From Mogibacterium sp. (GTDB lineage: Bacteria; Bacillota; Clostridia; Peptostreptococcales; Anaerovoracaceae), in assembly GCA_021442505.1 (NCBI GenBank), contig JABUTC010000003.1:1-11213 (forward strand): 11,213 nucleotides of DNA, written 5' to 3'. A program made the position numbers and the translations under genes. The notes under the pieces are model-generated. The model ran no database searches. It was not told the origin of the DNA and worked only from the letters and a program-made list of their open reading frames with translations. Positions 5,440 to 11,213 of the stretch are shown piece after piece. Within the stretch, counting starts at the first letter, position 1; the number at the start of each line of letters is the position of its first letter.

Positions 5440-6348
5440 ATGGATATTAACAAATTGAAGATTTTCCTTGCTGTTGCAGATGCAGGAAGTTTCGGAAAGG
5501 CGTCGGAGAAAACCGGCTACACCCAGGCCGGCATATCGTATGTTATCAAGAGTCTGGAGGATGAAATCGGCGTAAGGCTGTTTTCAAGAACGTCCACGGG
5601 GGTAAAACTCACTGACGGAGGCAAGGCTCTTCATCCGGAAATCAGACGTATCGTTAATTCATACGGCGGCTTTGAGTCCACCCTTGCTGCTCAGAAAAAA
5701 GGAAGCCAGGTAACAATTCATATAGGGTGTGTAGACACCGTTGCGATTATGTGGCTGCCAAGAGCGATACTTCTTTTCAAAGAACGTTTTCCTGATGTTC
5801 TCGTAGATGCCAAGACAGGAGACCCTTTTGAAATAAAAGACTGGCTCGAGACAGGAGACATCGATATCGGGCTGACGGAAAGAGCGTGGGAGGACGTACG
5901 ATTCAGATGGGTTCATCTTGCGGATGACCCGTACGTAGTGGTTTTTCCGCCGGGAACGAAGGCTCCTTCACCGTGCCCGATAAGTTTTTTGCAGGGAAAG
6001 GAAATGTACGTTTCGGACTACTCAAGAGAACGAAACATTCCAAGGATGATACGCGACAGAGAGATTAATATACTGCCGCTCAATGACAGCCTGTGCAATC
6101 CGGCGCTTGTAAATCTGATTGCGCAGGGAAGAGGTTCGACGATTATGTCGTCCATGAGCCTGCAGGCCTGCGGTTTTAACCCTGAAGGAGAGGGGAAGGT
6201 GCCGGAGGTTGTTCTTCTTGACTGGGAATTCGAGCGCATTATGAATGCGGTACTGCGTGAAGAGGACGTAACTAAGCCGATTTTGAGAAATTTCATAAAT
6301 TGTATTAAAGAATCTGTTGCAGAAAACCCAATAAAAACATATTATTAG
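5440..6348 (+). CDS. LysR-type transcriptional regulator
   Basis: A 302-residue LysR-family regulator of usual length. Residues 1-60 hold the winged helix-turn-helix (GSFGKASEKTGYTQAGISYVIKSLE region, then GVRLFSRTSTGVKLT), followed by a linker helix and an effector-binding domain from about residue 90. It reads away from the oxidoreductase operon and towards the kinase gene, the classic layout for a regulator of one or both neighbours. The effector is unknown; a 2-oxo acid or acyl-CoA would be logical (inference). GGAG lies 7-8 bases before the ATG. Codon use is unbiased (Lys 9 AAA, 9 AAG), as expected for a low-abundance regulator. No terminator separates it from the kinase, so read-through is possible. 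Confidence 0.93.
   Translation: MDINKLKIFLAVADAGSFGKASEKTGYTQAGISYVIKSLEDEIGVRLFSRTSTGVKLTDGGKALHPEIRRIVNSYGGFESTLAAQKKGSQVTIHIGCVDTVAIMWLPRAILLFKERFPDVLVDAKTGDPFEIKDWLETGDIDIGLTERAWEDVRFRWVHLADDPYVVVFPPGTKAPSPCPISFLQGKEMYVSDYSRERNIPRMIRDREINILPLNDSLCNPALVNLIAQGRGSTIMSSMSLQACGFNPEGEGKVPEVVLLDWEFERIMNAVLREEDVTKPILRNFINCIKESVAENPIKTYY
6317..6345 (+). promoter_or_regulatory. promoter of the butyrate kinase gene inside the 3' end of lysR
   Basis: TTGCAG (6317-6322), a 17-base spacer and TATTAT (6340-6345), ending immediately before the lysR stop codon (6346-6348). The inferred start near 6352 gives a leader of about 42 nt. It would allow the kinase to be expressed independently of lysR and more strongly, matching the difference in codon bias. 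Confidence 0.55.
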
Positions 6349-6393
6349 AATGTTAATGGTTAAATTAATAACGAAGGGAAGGTATTTGCCACT

Positions 6394-7536
6394 ATGGAAA
6401 GAATTCTTATAATGAACCTTGGTTCAACATCGAGTAAGATTGCTGTATATGAGGATGAGAAGGAGCTGTTCACTCAGACTCTTCGTCACAGCCAGGAAGA
6501 GATGGCTCAGTTCGACGACATTCTTGATCAGTATGATTTCAGAAATGAAAAGATTATGGATGCACTTAAGGAGCACAACATCGATCCTGCAAGCATCACA
6601 GTAGCATGCTCAAGAGGCGGAAACATCTGCCCATGCCCACATGGAGCTATCAAGATTGACCAGGCTATGATCAACTTCCTCACAAGACCTGAGGACACAG
6701 CTAAGCATGCATCACTTCTCGGAAGCATGGTAGCATTCGAACTCTCAAAGAAGTACGGATGTCTCGCTTGCGTTTATGACGCTATCGGAACAGATGAGAA
6801 GATGCCAATCGCAAGAGTATCCGGAGTTGTTGAGATTCCTCATTTCACAGTAGGACATACACTCAACACAAGAGCTATGGCTATCAAGTGCGCTGAGGAG
6901 AAACTTGGAAAGAAGTTTGAGGAGTGCACATTCATCGTTGCTCACCTTGGTGGCGGAAGCTCAATCCGTCTATACAAGGACGGTGTTAACATCGATTCTG
7001 TAAATGATGATGAGGGTAACTTCACTCCTGAGAGAGGCGGCGGAGTACCTGCAAAGGAACTCATCAATCTCTGCTACTCAGGAAAGTACACTGCAAAGGA
7101 AGCTATGAAGCTTATCCACGGTGCCGGCGGACTTAAGGCTCACCTCGGAACAACAGATGCTATCACTGTTGAGAAGATGATCGAGGATGGAGATGAGTAT
7201 GCTAAGATCGTTTACGAGGCAATGGCTTTCAACATCGGTAAGGATATCGCTAAGCTCTCAGCTGTAGTAGCAGGAAAGGTTGACAGAATCATCCTCACAG
7301 GTGGAATCGCTTACTCAAAGTTCATCACAAGCTATGTACAGAAGATGGTAGAGTTCATCGCACCTGTTGAGATTATGGCAGGTGAGTACGAGATGGAGGC
7401 TCTCGCAGCAGGCGCTCTCAGAGTTGCTGAGGGCAAGGAAGAGCTTCAGGACTTCCAGGCTATCTACGATGCATCAGTTGACAGAATCAGCATCATTCCA
7501 GGAGTTGCTCCGGGAACAACACCATACGCAAAGTAG
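6394..7536 (+). CDS. buk: butyrate kinase family acyl kinase (divergent paralogue)
   Basis: A 380-residue acetate/butyrate kinase (ASKHA fold) that would convert acyl phosphate and ADP to the acid and ATP. Motifs seen are the N-terminal phosphate loop (N8, G10-S11, S13, K15), HLGGG (184-188), PERGGGVP (212-219), LTGG (301-304) and the GEYEMEALAAGALRV segment (330-344). It differs from typical butyrate kinases at several conserved places: CVYDAIGTDE (126-135), where relatives usually have a DPVVVDE-like stretch, a Cys/Pro-rich loop RGGNICPCPHG (74-84), and about 30 C-terminal residues beyond the usual end. The substrate could be isobutyrate, isovalerate or 2-methylbutyrate given the oxidoreductase nearby. 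No phosphotransbutyrylase gene is adjacent. Codon bias is extreme (27 AAG to 1 AAA), implying high expression. GGGAAGG precedes the ATG by 11 bases. Confidence 0.88.
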   Translation: MERILIMNLGSTSSKIAVYEDEKELFTQTLRHSQEEMAQFDDILDQYDFRNEKIMDALKEHNIDPASITVACSRGGNICPCPHGAIKIDQAMINFLTRPEDTAKHASLLGSMVAFELSKKYGCLACVYDAIGTDEKMPIARVSGVVEIPHFTVGHTLNTRAMAIKCAEEKLGKKFEECTFIVAHLGGGSSIRLYKDGVNIDSVNDDEGNFTPERGGGVPAKELINLCYSGKYTAKEAMKLIHGAGGLKAHLGTTDAITVEKMIEDGDEYAKIVYEAMAFNIGKDIAKLSAVVAGKVDRIILTGGIAYSKFITSYVQKMVEFIAPVEIMAGEYEMEALAAGALRVAEGKEELQDFQAIYDASVDRISIIPGVAPGTTPYAK

Positions 7537-7554
7537 TATTTTGTGAATAAGGTC

Positions 7555-7580
7555 AAAGCCCCGCGTCAGGCGGGGTTTTT
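7555..7580 (+). terminator. intrinsic terminator of the butyrate kinase gene
   Basis: CCCCGC (7559-7564) pairs with GCGGGG (7570-7575) around a GTCAG loop, flanked by A residues that extend the stem into a run of five T (7576-7580). It lies 18 bases past the kinase stop and separates the kinase from the following operon. Confidence 0.92.
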
Positions 7581-7595
7581 GCATGCCCAAAAGTC

Positions 7596-7604
7596 TTGCA
7601 AACG
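7596..7604 (+). promoter_or_regulatory. TTGCAAACG element shared with the oxidoreductase promoter region (candidate activator site)
   Basis: TTGCAAACG occurs here and on the coding strand ahead of the oxidoreductase operon (minus strand, 5303-5295). Here its AAAC is followed after 6 bases by GTTT (7610-7613), a looser version of the CAAAC-N5-GTTTG dyad. It lies about 50-57 bases upstream of the inferred transcription start, where an activator would bind. Confidence 0.35.
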
Positions 7605-7617
7605 CCGAAGTTTCGCA

Positions 7618-7646
7618 TTGATAACAGTGCGCCAAAAGGGTATAAT
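7618..7646 (+). promoter_or_regulatory. consensus sigma-A promoter of the opine-dehydrogenase operon
   Basis: TTGATA (7618-7623), a 17-base spacer and a perfect TATAAT (7641-7646). With 11 of 12 consensus bases this is the strongest promoter in the window. The inferred start near 7653 gives a leader of about 48 nt before the ATG at 7701. Confidence 0.85.
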
Positions 7647-7700
7647 CAACGTGGTATGTTTACTGATAATTTAAATTCTATATATAAAGGGGAAAAAGAT

Positions 7701-8933
7701 ATGTTTGATATGGACGCAATTAAGAATTCACCTGTAGCAGTGCTTGGCGGCGGTAATGTCGGAAAGACATGTGCAGCTGACTGCGTAATCAGTGGAAAGA
7801 ACAAGGACGTAAGAATTTTTGAGCTTCCTGATTTCTACGACAGAACACTCAAGAGCGTTGAGAAGAGCGGAATCACACTCGGCGGAATCCAGAAGAACCA
7901 GTACGGATACAAGAGATTCGGCAAAGCATACTTCAATATGCTCACATCGGATATGGCTGAGGCTCTCGACGGAGCAAACCTCGTAATCGTAGCAATCCCT
8001 TCGGTAGCTCACGATGTTTTCTTCGAGCAGCTCGTTCCGCTTCTCAGAGACGGCATGATTATTCACATCATTCCTGACAACTACGGTTCACTCAAGCTTC
8101 GCAAGAAGATGAGAGAGATGGGATGCGACAAGAAGGTTATCATCGGCGGATGGTCAAGCGCACCTTACGGAACAAGAGTTGAGAGAGAAGGCGGAGTACC
8201 TACTTCGGATATGTGGCTTGTTTACAGAGCCAAGACTCTGAGAGGAGCAGCTCTTCCTAGCAAAGATCAGGAGATTTTCATCGAGAGCTCGAAGTATCTC
8301 GGATGCTTTGATTCAATCACTGAAGGTGACGGCCCTGTTGGCGGCGACACTGTTATGGATATCGGATTCAGCAATGTTAACCCTGTTCTTCACTGCCCGG
8401 GAACAATCCTCGGAGTAGGTGTAATGGAGAACTTCGGAAGAATCTACGGCGGACACGATCCTTATCAGTACTCGATTTACAGCCATGCATACTGCCCATC
8501 GATTTCAGAGGTTCAGTACGCATTCTTCCTTGAGGAGGTTAAGCTCGCTGAGGCTATGGGTGTTGGAATCGCCAAGTATCCAAAGGAGACTTTCTTCCAG
8601 AGAACAAGCATTCTCGGACCTGAGTATATGGGAGACGACTGCTTCGTACCTTTCGACCAGCAGTGGGAGACAGGATTCAAGACAGGTCCTTTCACAATTC
8701 AGGACAGATACGTAACCGAGGATGTTCCTGTAGGATGCCACCTCTATCACGAGCTCGGAAAGAAGTTCGGCGTTGAGACACCTGTAATCGACTCGATGAT
8801 CACTCTCGGATCGGTTATGACAGGCAAGGATTTCTACGAGACAGGAATGACTCTTGAGGATCTCGACCTTGCACATATGACAAAGGATCAGATTCTCGAT
8901 TATCTGCACAACGGAAATTACACAGAGAAATAA
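7701..8933 (+). CDS. NAD(P)-dependent opine/octopine dehydrogenase family oxidoreductase
   Basis: A 410-residue, two-domain dehydrogenase. Residues 11-40 form a Rossmann fold with G16-x-G18-N-x-G21. The C-terminal alpha-helical octopine/nopaline dehydrogenase domain carries NPVLH (227-231), with the family's catalytic His at 231, and the RYVTEDVP motif (336-343). Known relatives reductively join a 2-oxo acid such as pyruvate to the amino group of an amino acid, reversibly and with NAD(P)H. The start is ATG 7701, with AAAGGGG 9-10 bases upstream; the frame is open back to 7596, but that stretch contains the promoter. Arg codons are 12 AGA to 1 CGC, a high-expression pattern. The substrate is unknown. 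The related ketopantoate reductase fold is an alternative, given CoaBC in the same operon. Confidence 0.85.
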   Translation: MFDMDAIKNSPVAVLGGGNVGKTCAADCVISGKNKDVRIFELPDFYDRTLKSVEKSGITLGGIQKNQYGYKRFGKAYFNMLTSDMAEALDGANLVIVAIPSVAHDVFFEQLVPLLRDGMIIHIIPDNYGSLKLRKKMREMGCDKKVIIGGWSSAPYGTRVEREGGVPTSDMWLVYRAKTLRGAALPSKDQEIFIESSKYLGCFDSITEGDGPVGGDTVMDIGFSNVNPVLHCPGTILGVGVMENFGRIYGGHDPYQYSIYSHAYCPSISEVQYAFFLEEVKLAEAMGVGIAKYPKETFFQRTSILGPEYMGDDCFVPFDQQWETGFKTGPFTIQDRYVTEDVPVGCHLYHELGKKFGVETPVIDSMITLGSVMTGKDFYETGMTLEDLDLAHMTKDQILDYLHNGNYTEK

Positions 8934-8934
8934 T

Positions 8935-9699
8935 ATGGCTAATTGGAAAAGTAACATAGAAAACATACATGAGCTTGACTCAAAGCATGAGACTCTGGTG
9001 TCGTACACATCGGGTTATGCGATTGGAATCATAGCTGTCAATCTTATTTATCCGAAGCTTCCGGGCAATGTTGCCAATGCGACAACATATCCTTTCCCTG
9101 TAAAATACAAGGTCGTCAGCTTCGAGATAGAGCAGCTTTTCGCAGGAGACCCTGCAATCAAAGAGCAGATTGTCAATGCGGCAAAGGAACTCGAGGCAGA
9201 GGGCGTTCGCGCAATCATCGGAGCATGCGGATATTTCGCACACTTCCAGCAGGAGGTCAGAGATGCCGTATCAGTGCCGGTATTTATGTCGAGCCTCTGT
9301 CAGCTGCCGATGATTAAGACGGCTTTTTCCGAGAGCAAAAAGATTGCTGTGTTCTGTGCGAGCGGCGACGATTTTGACGAGGAGCTCCTCAGAAAGGTCG
9401 GAACTGATTCGAGCAGACTGATAGTTCAGAACGTAGGCAATATGGAGAGTTTCTCGGCTATCCGCTGGGGAAGACCTGAGCTCGATAACGGAAAGCTTAA
9501 GCAGGACCTGTGCGAACTTGCAGCGGCACTTGTTGAGAAGAACCCCGATATAGGAGCAATTCTTCTTGAGTGCAGTGACCTTCCGCCTTATGCGAAGGCT
9601 ATTCAGGCTGCAACAGGACTTCCTGTGTTTGACTTCAACACAATGATAGACCTCGTTTACCATTCTGTTGTTCAGCACGAGTACTACGGGTATTTTTAG
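8935..9699 (+). CDS. aspartate/glutamate racemase superfamily protein
   Basis: A 254-residue protein of the Asp/Glu/hydantoin racemase superfamily. Its LPGNVANATTYPFPVKYK region (residues 42-59) and GACGYFAHF (96-104) match an uncharacterised racemase-like subgroup. Two cysteines sit where the two-base mechanism needs them: C98 in GACGYF and C213 in LECSDL. The superfamily includes amino-acid racemases, hydantoin racemase, maleate isomerase and arylmalonate decarboxylase, so racemisation is not proven. The ATG follows the dehydrogenase stop by one base and has only a weak ribosome binding site, suggesting translational coupling and lower expression than the dehydrogenase. Pairing with an opine-dehydrogenase homologue suggests it acts on the same substrate or product (inference). 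Confidence 0.82.
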   Translation: MANWKSNIENIHELDSKHETLVSYTSGYAIGIIAVNLIYPKLPGNVANATTYPFPVKYKVVSFEIEQLFAGDPAIKEQIVNAAKELEAEGVRAIIGACGYFAHFQQEVRDAVSVPVFMSSLCQLPMIKTAFSESKKIAVFCASGDDFDEELLRKVGTDSSRLIVQNVGNMESFSAIRWGRPELDNGKLKQDLCELAAALVEKNPDIGAILLECSDLPPYAKAIQAATGLPVFDFNTMIDLVYHSVVQHEYYGYF

Positions 9700-9717
9700 A
9701 GACCGAAAGGAGCAAAA

Positions 9718-10911
9718 ATGCTTAAGGGTAAGACCATAATCCTCGGTGTAACGGGCGGCATTGCTGCATATAAGAGTGTTGCGCTTGCAAGCCTGCTCGT
9801 TAAGAAAAACGCTGAGGTGCATGTAATAATGACGAAGAATGCTCAGAACTTTGTAGGACCGATAAGTTTTGAAGCGATTACCGGCACAAGATGCATTACT
9901 GAGACCTTCGACAGAAATCATGAATACAGCACGGAGCATGTCGCACTCGCAAAGAGAGCAGATATTTTTATCGTGGCACCTGCTACGGCAAACACTATCG
10001 CCAAGCTTGCGCACGGCATTGCCGACGATATGCTCACTACTACTTTCCTTGCGTGCAGCTGCGCAAAGATTGTTGCACCTGCTATGAATACGGGCATGTA
10101 TGATAATCCTGCAACACAGGCGAACATGCAGACTCTTGCTGAAAGGGGCATCGCAATCGCTGAAACAGGAACCGGATGGCTTGCCTGCGGAGACGAGGGC
10201 AAGGGAAGAATGCTCGAGCCGGAGCAGCTTTTCGAGTACATACAGAGAGAGTGCGTCAGGAACAAGAGCCTTGCGGGCAAAAAAGTTCTCGTAACAGCGG
10301 GACCTACCAAGGAAAGCCTCGATCCGGTGAGATTCATCAGCAACCATTCCAGCGGAAAGATGGGCTATGCGCTCGCTAAGGCTGCTGCACACAGAGGAGC
10401 AGAGGTTGTGCTTGTCAGCGGAGATACTGCACTTACACCTTCGCAGTTTGTTGAAGTCGTTTCAATAAAGAATGCTGAGGATATGTTTAATGCTGTAACC
10501 GAAAGAAGCGGTGAGATGGATATCATCATTAAGGCTGCGGCGGTTGCGGATTATAAACCTAAGACTGTTGCGAAGAATAAGATTAAGAAGTCCGGAGATG
10601 ACATGGTCATCGAGATGGAGAGAACGGAGGACATTCTCGCATATCTCGGTGAGCACAAGAAGGATGGACAGTTCGTTTGCGGCTTTGCGATGGAGACAGA
10701 GAATCTTCTCGAAAATGCGGCAGGAAAACTTAAGAAGAAGAATGCCGATATGATAGTTGCAAACAATCTCAAGGTTAGCGGTGCAGGTTTCGGAACTGAT
10801 ACAAACGTAGTGACGATTCTTACGGCGGACGGCAACAAGATGCTTGAGATAATGTCAAAAGAAGCTGTTGCAGATGCGGTTCTCGACGAGATTTCCGCAA
10901 GAATGAAGTAG
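9718..10911 (+). CDS. coaBC: bifunctional phosphopantothenoylcysteine decarboxylase / phosphopantothenate-cysteine ligase
   Basis: A 397-residue CoaBC, normal length. It couples phosphopantothenate with cysteine using CTP (CoaB, C-terminal) and then decarboxylates the product with FMN (CoaC, N-terminal), giving 4'-phosphopantetheine for coenzyme A. CoaC motifs are GVTGGIAAYKS (10-20), catalytic H74 in STEHVAL, PAMN (121-124) and C157 in GWLACGDEGKGRM. CoaB motifs start at LVTAGPTKE (191-199), then FISNHSSGKMG (207-217), AAAVADYKP (273-281) and the KIKK lysines (288-291). All key residues are present. GAAAGGAG precedes the ATG, and the gap from the racemase-like gene is 18 bases with no terminator, so this housekeeping gene is probably transcribed from the opine-dehydrogenase promoter. 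Confidence 0.96.
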   Translation: MLKGKTIILGVTGGIAAYKSVALASLLVKKNAEVHVIMTKNAQNFVGPISFEAITGTRCITETFDRNHEYSTEHVALAKRADIFIVAPATANTIAKLAHGIADDMLTTTFLACSCAKIVAPAMNTGMYDNPATQANMQTLAERGIAIAETGTGWLACGDEGKGRMLEPEQLFEYIQRECVRNKSLAGKKVLVTAGPTKESLDPVRFISNHSSGKMGYALAKAAAHRGAEVVLVSGDTALTPSQFVEVVSIKNAEDMFNAVTERSGEMDIIIKAAAVADYKPKTVAKNKIKKSGDDMVIEMERTEDILAYLGEHKKDGQFVCGFAMETENLLENAAGKLKKKNADMIVANNLKVSGAGFGTDTNVVTILTADGNKMLEIMSKEAVADAVLDEISARMK

Positions 10912-10929
10912 GACAGGAGAGGTACGACT

Positions 10930-11213
10930 ATGAGTATTATCAGAAAGTTAGAAGAGCAGCCTGTAATTGAAAGACCTCAGCCGCAGAACGGTCCGGGCGT
11001 GATGATTACAAGAAATCTTATCCCGGGCGGCGATGCTGACCTTTGGGGAAAAGGAAGACTTTTTGCAATAAACACGCTGAACAAGGATTGCGGAGTCGGC
11101 TGGCATATGCACGAGGGTGACGGAGAAATCTACTACATCCTCGAGGGTGAGGCAGAGGGCTTCGCATTCACCCGTGAGCTCGTCAAGGAAGACGGCAAGC
11201 AGGCTGTCGCCGG
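10930..11213 (+). CDS. cupin-domain protein (3' end outside the window)
   Basis: The first 94 codons of a cupin protein. Residues 56-75 contain cupin motif 1, with G, then HMH (H58, H60), an E four residues after H60 and the closing G, so a metal-binding site is expected. The second motif lies beyond the window. AGGAGAGG is 7 bases before the ATG, and the CoaBC stop is 18 bases upstream, so it belongs to the same operon. Cupins of this size range from isomerases to metal-binding regulators; I cannot say which this is. Confidence 0.85.
   Translation, partial: MSIIRKLEEQPVIERPQPQNGPGVMITRNLIPGGDADLWGKGRLFAINTLNKDCGVGWHMHEGDGEIYYILEGEAEGFAFTRELVKEDGKQAVA

Noticed and set aside
6353..6368. TTAAT-N6-ATTAA inverted repeat before the kinase gene
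   Set aside because: The arms are short and AT-only in an AT-rich gap, so a chance dyad is likely. It is kept out of the operator list despite its position near the inferred start site.
7596..7700. A 35-codon N-terminal extension of the opine-dehydrogenase homologue
   Set aside because: The stretch contains a consensus promoter (7618-7646), and the ATG at 7701 has a strong ribosome binding site immediately before the Rossmann fold.
8505..9008. A 167-codon minus-strand open frame over the dehydrogenase/racemase junction
   Set aside because: Antisense shadow with no family resemblance and no ribosome binding site worth noting.
9271..10392. A 373-codon open frame on the minus strand across the racemase-like gene and coaBC
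   Set aside because: It lies antisense to two genes with clear family motifs, has a Cys/Ser/Leu-rich composition typical of shadow translation, and shows no recognisable domain. Biased codon use on the plus strand explains the lack of stops.
1..11213. Mobile elements, CRISPR arrays, tRNA/rRNA genes and riboswitches
   Set aside because: I saw no transposase or integrase motif, no direct-repeat array, no cloverleaf-like sequence and no leader long or structured enough to call a riboswitch.

Overview
The window most likely comes from a strictly anaerobic, amino-acid-fermenting member of the Clostridia (Firmicutes). The evidence is a four-subunit ferredoxin-linked 2-oxoacid oxidoreductase, a butyrate/branched-chain acyl kinase, an oxygen-sensitive Fe-S desulfidase/dehydratase-family enzyme, near-consensus sigma-A promoters with 16-17 bp spacers, purine-rich AGGAGG ribosome binding sites, and AGA as the preferred Arg codon. 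I cannot name the genus. I saw no mobile element, CRISPR array, tRNA or rRNA; this looks like ordinary chromosomal metabolic territory.

Layout. Bases 1-73 are the last 23 codons of an unidentified plus-strand gene, which converges through a 12-bp-stem bidirectional terminator on a minus-strand UPF0597 / cysteine-desulfidase-like gene (146-1429) that has its own promoter. The region 1430-1717 holds that promoter, a small dyad and the terminator of the next operon, and no gene. From 2526 down to 1718 there is a two-gene minus-strand operon: a small MGMT/alkyltransferase-like protein with an altered active-site motif, then an unknown protein with a C-terminal zinc ribbon. From 5254 down to 2661 lies a compact minus-strand operon for a 2-oxoisovalerate-type ferredoxin oxidoreductase in the order delta, alpha, beta, gamma, closed by a terminator at 2557-2590.

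A divergent control region (5255-5439) separates this operon from a plus-strand LysR-type regulator (5440-6348). A divergent butyrate kinase paralogue follows (6394-7536), with its own promoter inside the 3' end of lysR and its own strong terminator. A consensus promoter at 7618-7646 then drives a second plus-strand operon: an opine-dehydrogenase-family oxidoreductase (7701-8933), an Asp/Glu-racemase-superfamily protein (8935-9699), CoaBC (9718-10911) and a cupin protein cut by the window end (10930 onward).

How the genes may fit together (inference). The oxidoreductase would convert branched-chain 2-oxo acids to acyl-CoA plus reduced ferredoxin. The kinase would make ATP from the corresponding acyl phosphate, but the phosphotransacylase that normally sits beside it is absent here. 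The opine-dehydrogenase-like enzyme could act on 2-oxo acids reductively, as an electron sink. Because it sits with CoaBC, it could instead belong to pantothenate/CoA chemistry, whose precursor is also 2-oxoisovalerate. Codon use supports strong expression of the kinase (27 AAG to 1 AAA for Lys) and the opine-dehydrogenase homologue (12 AGA to 1 CGC for Arg), in contrast to lysR (9 to 9 for Lys). The most interesting part of the window is the opine-dehydrogenase/racemase pair and its possible co-regulation with the oxidoreductase.
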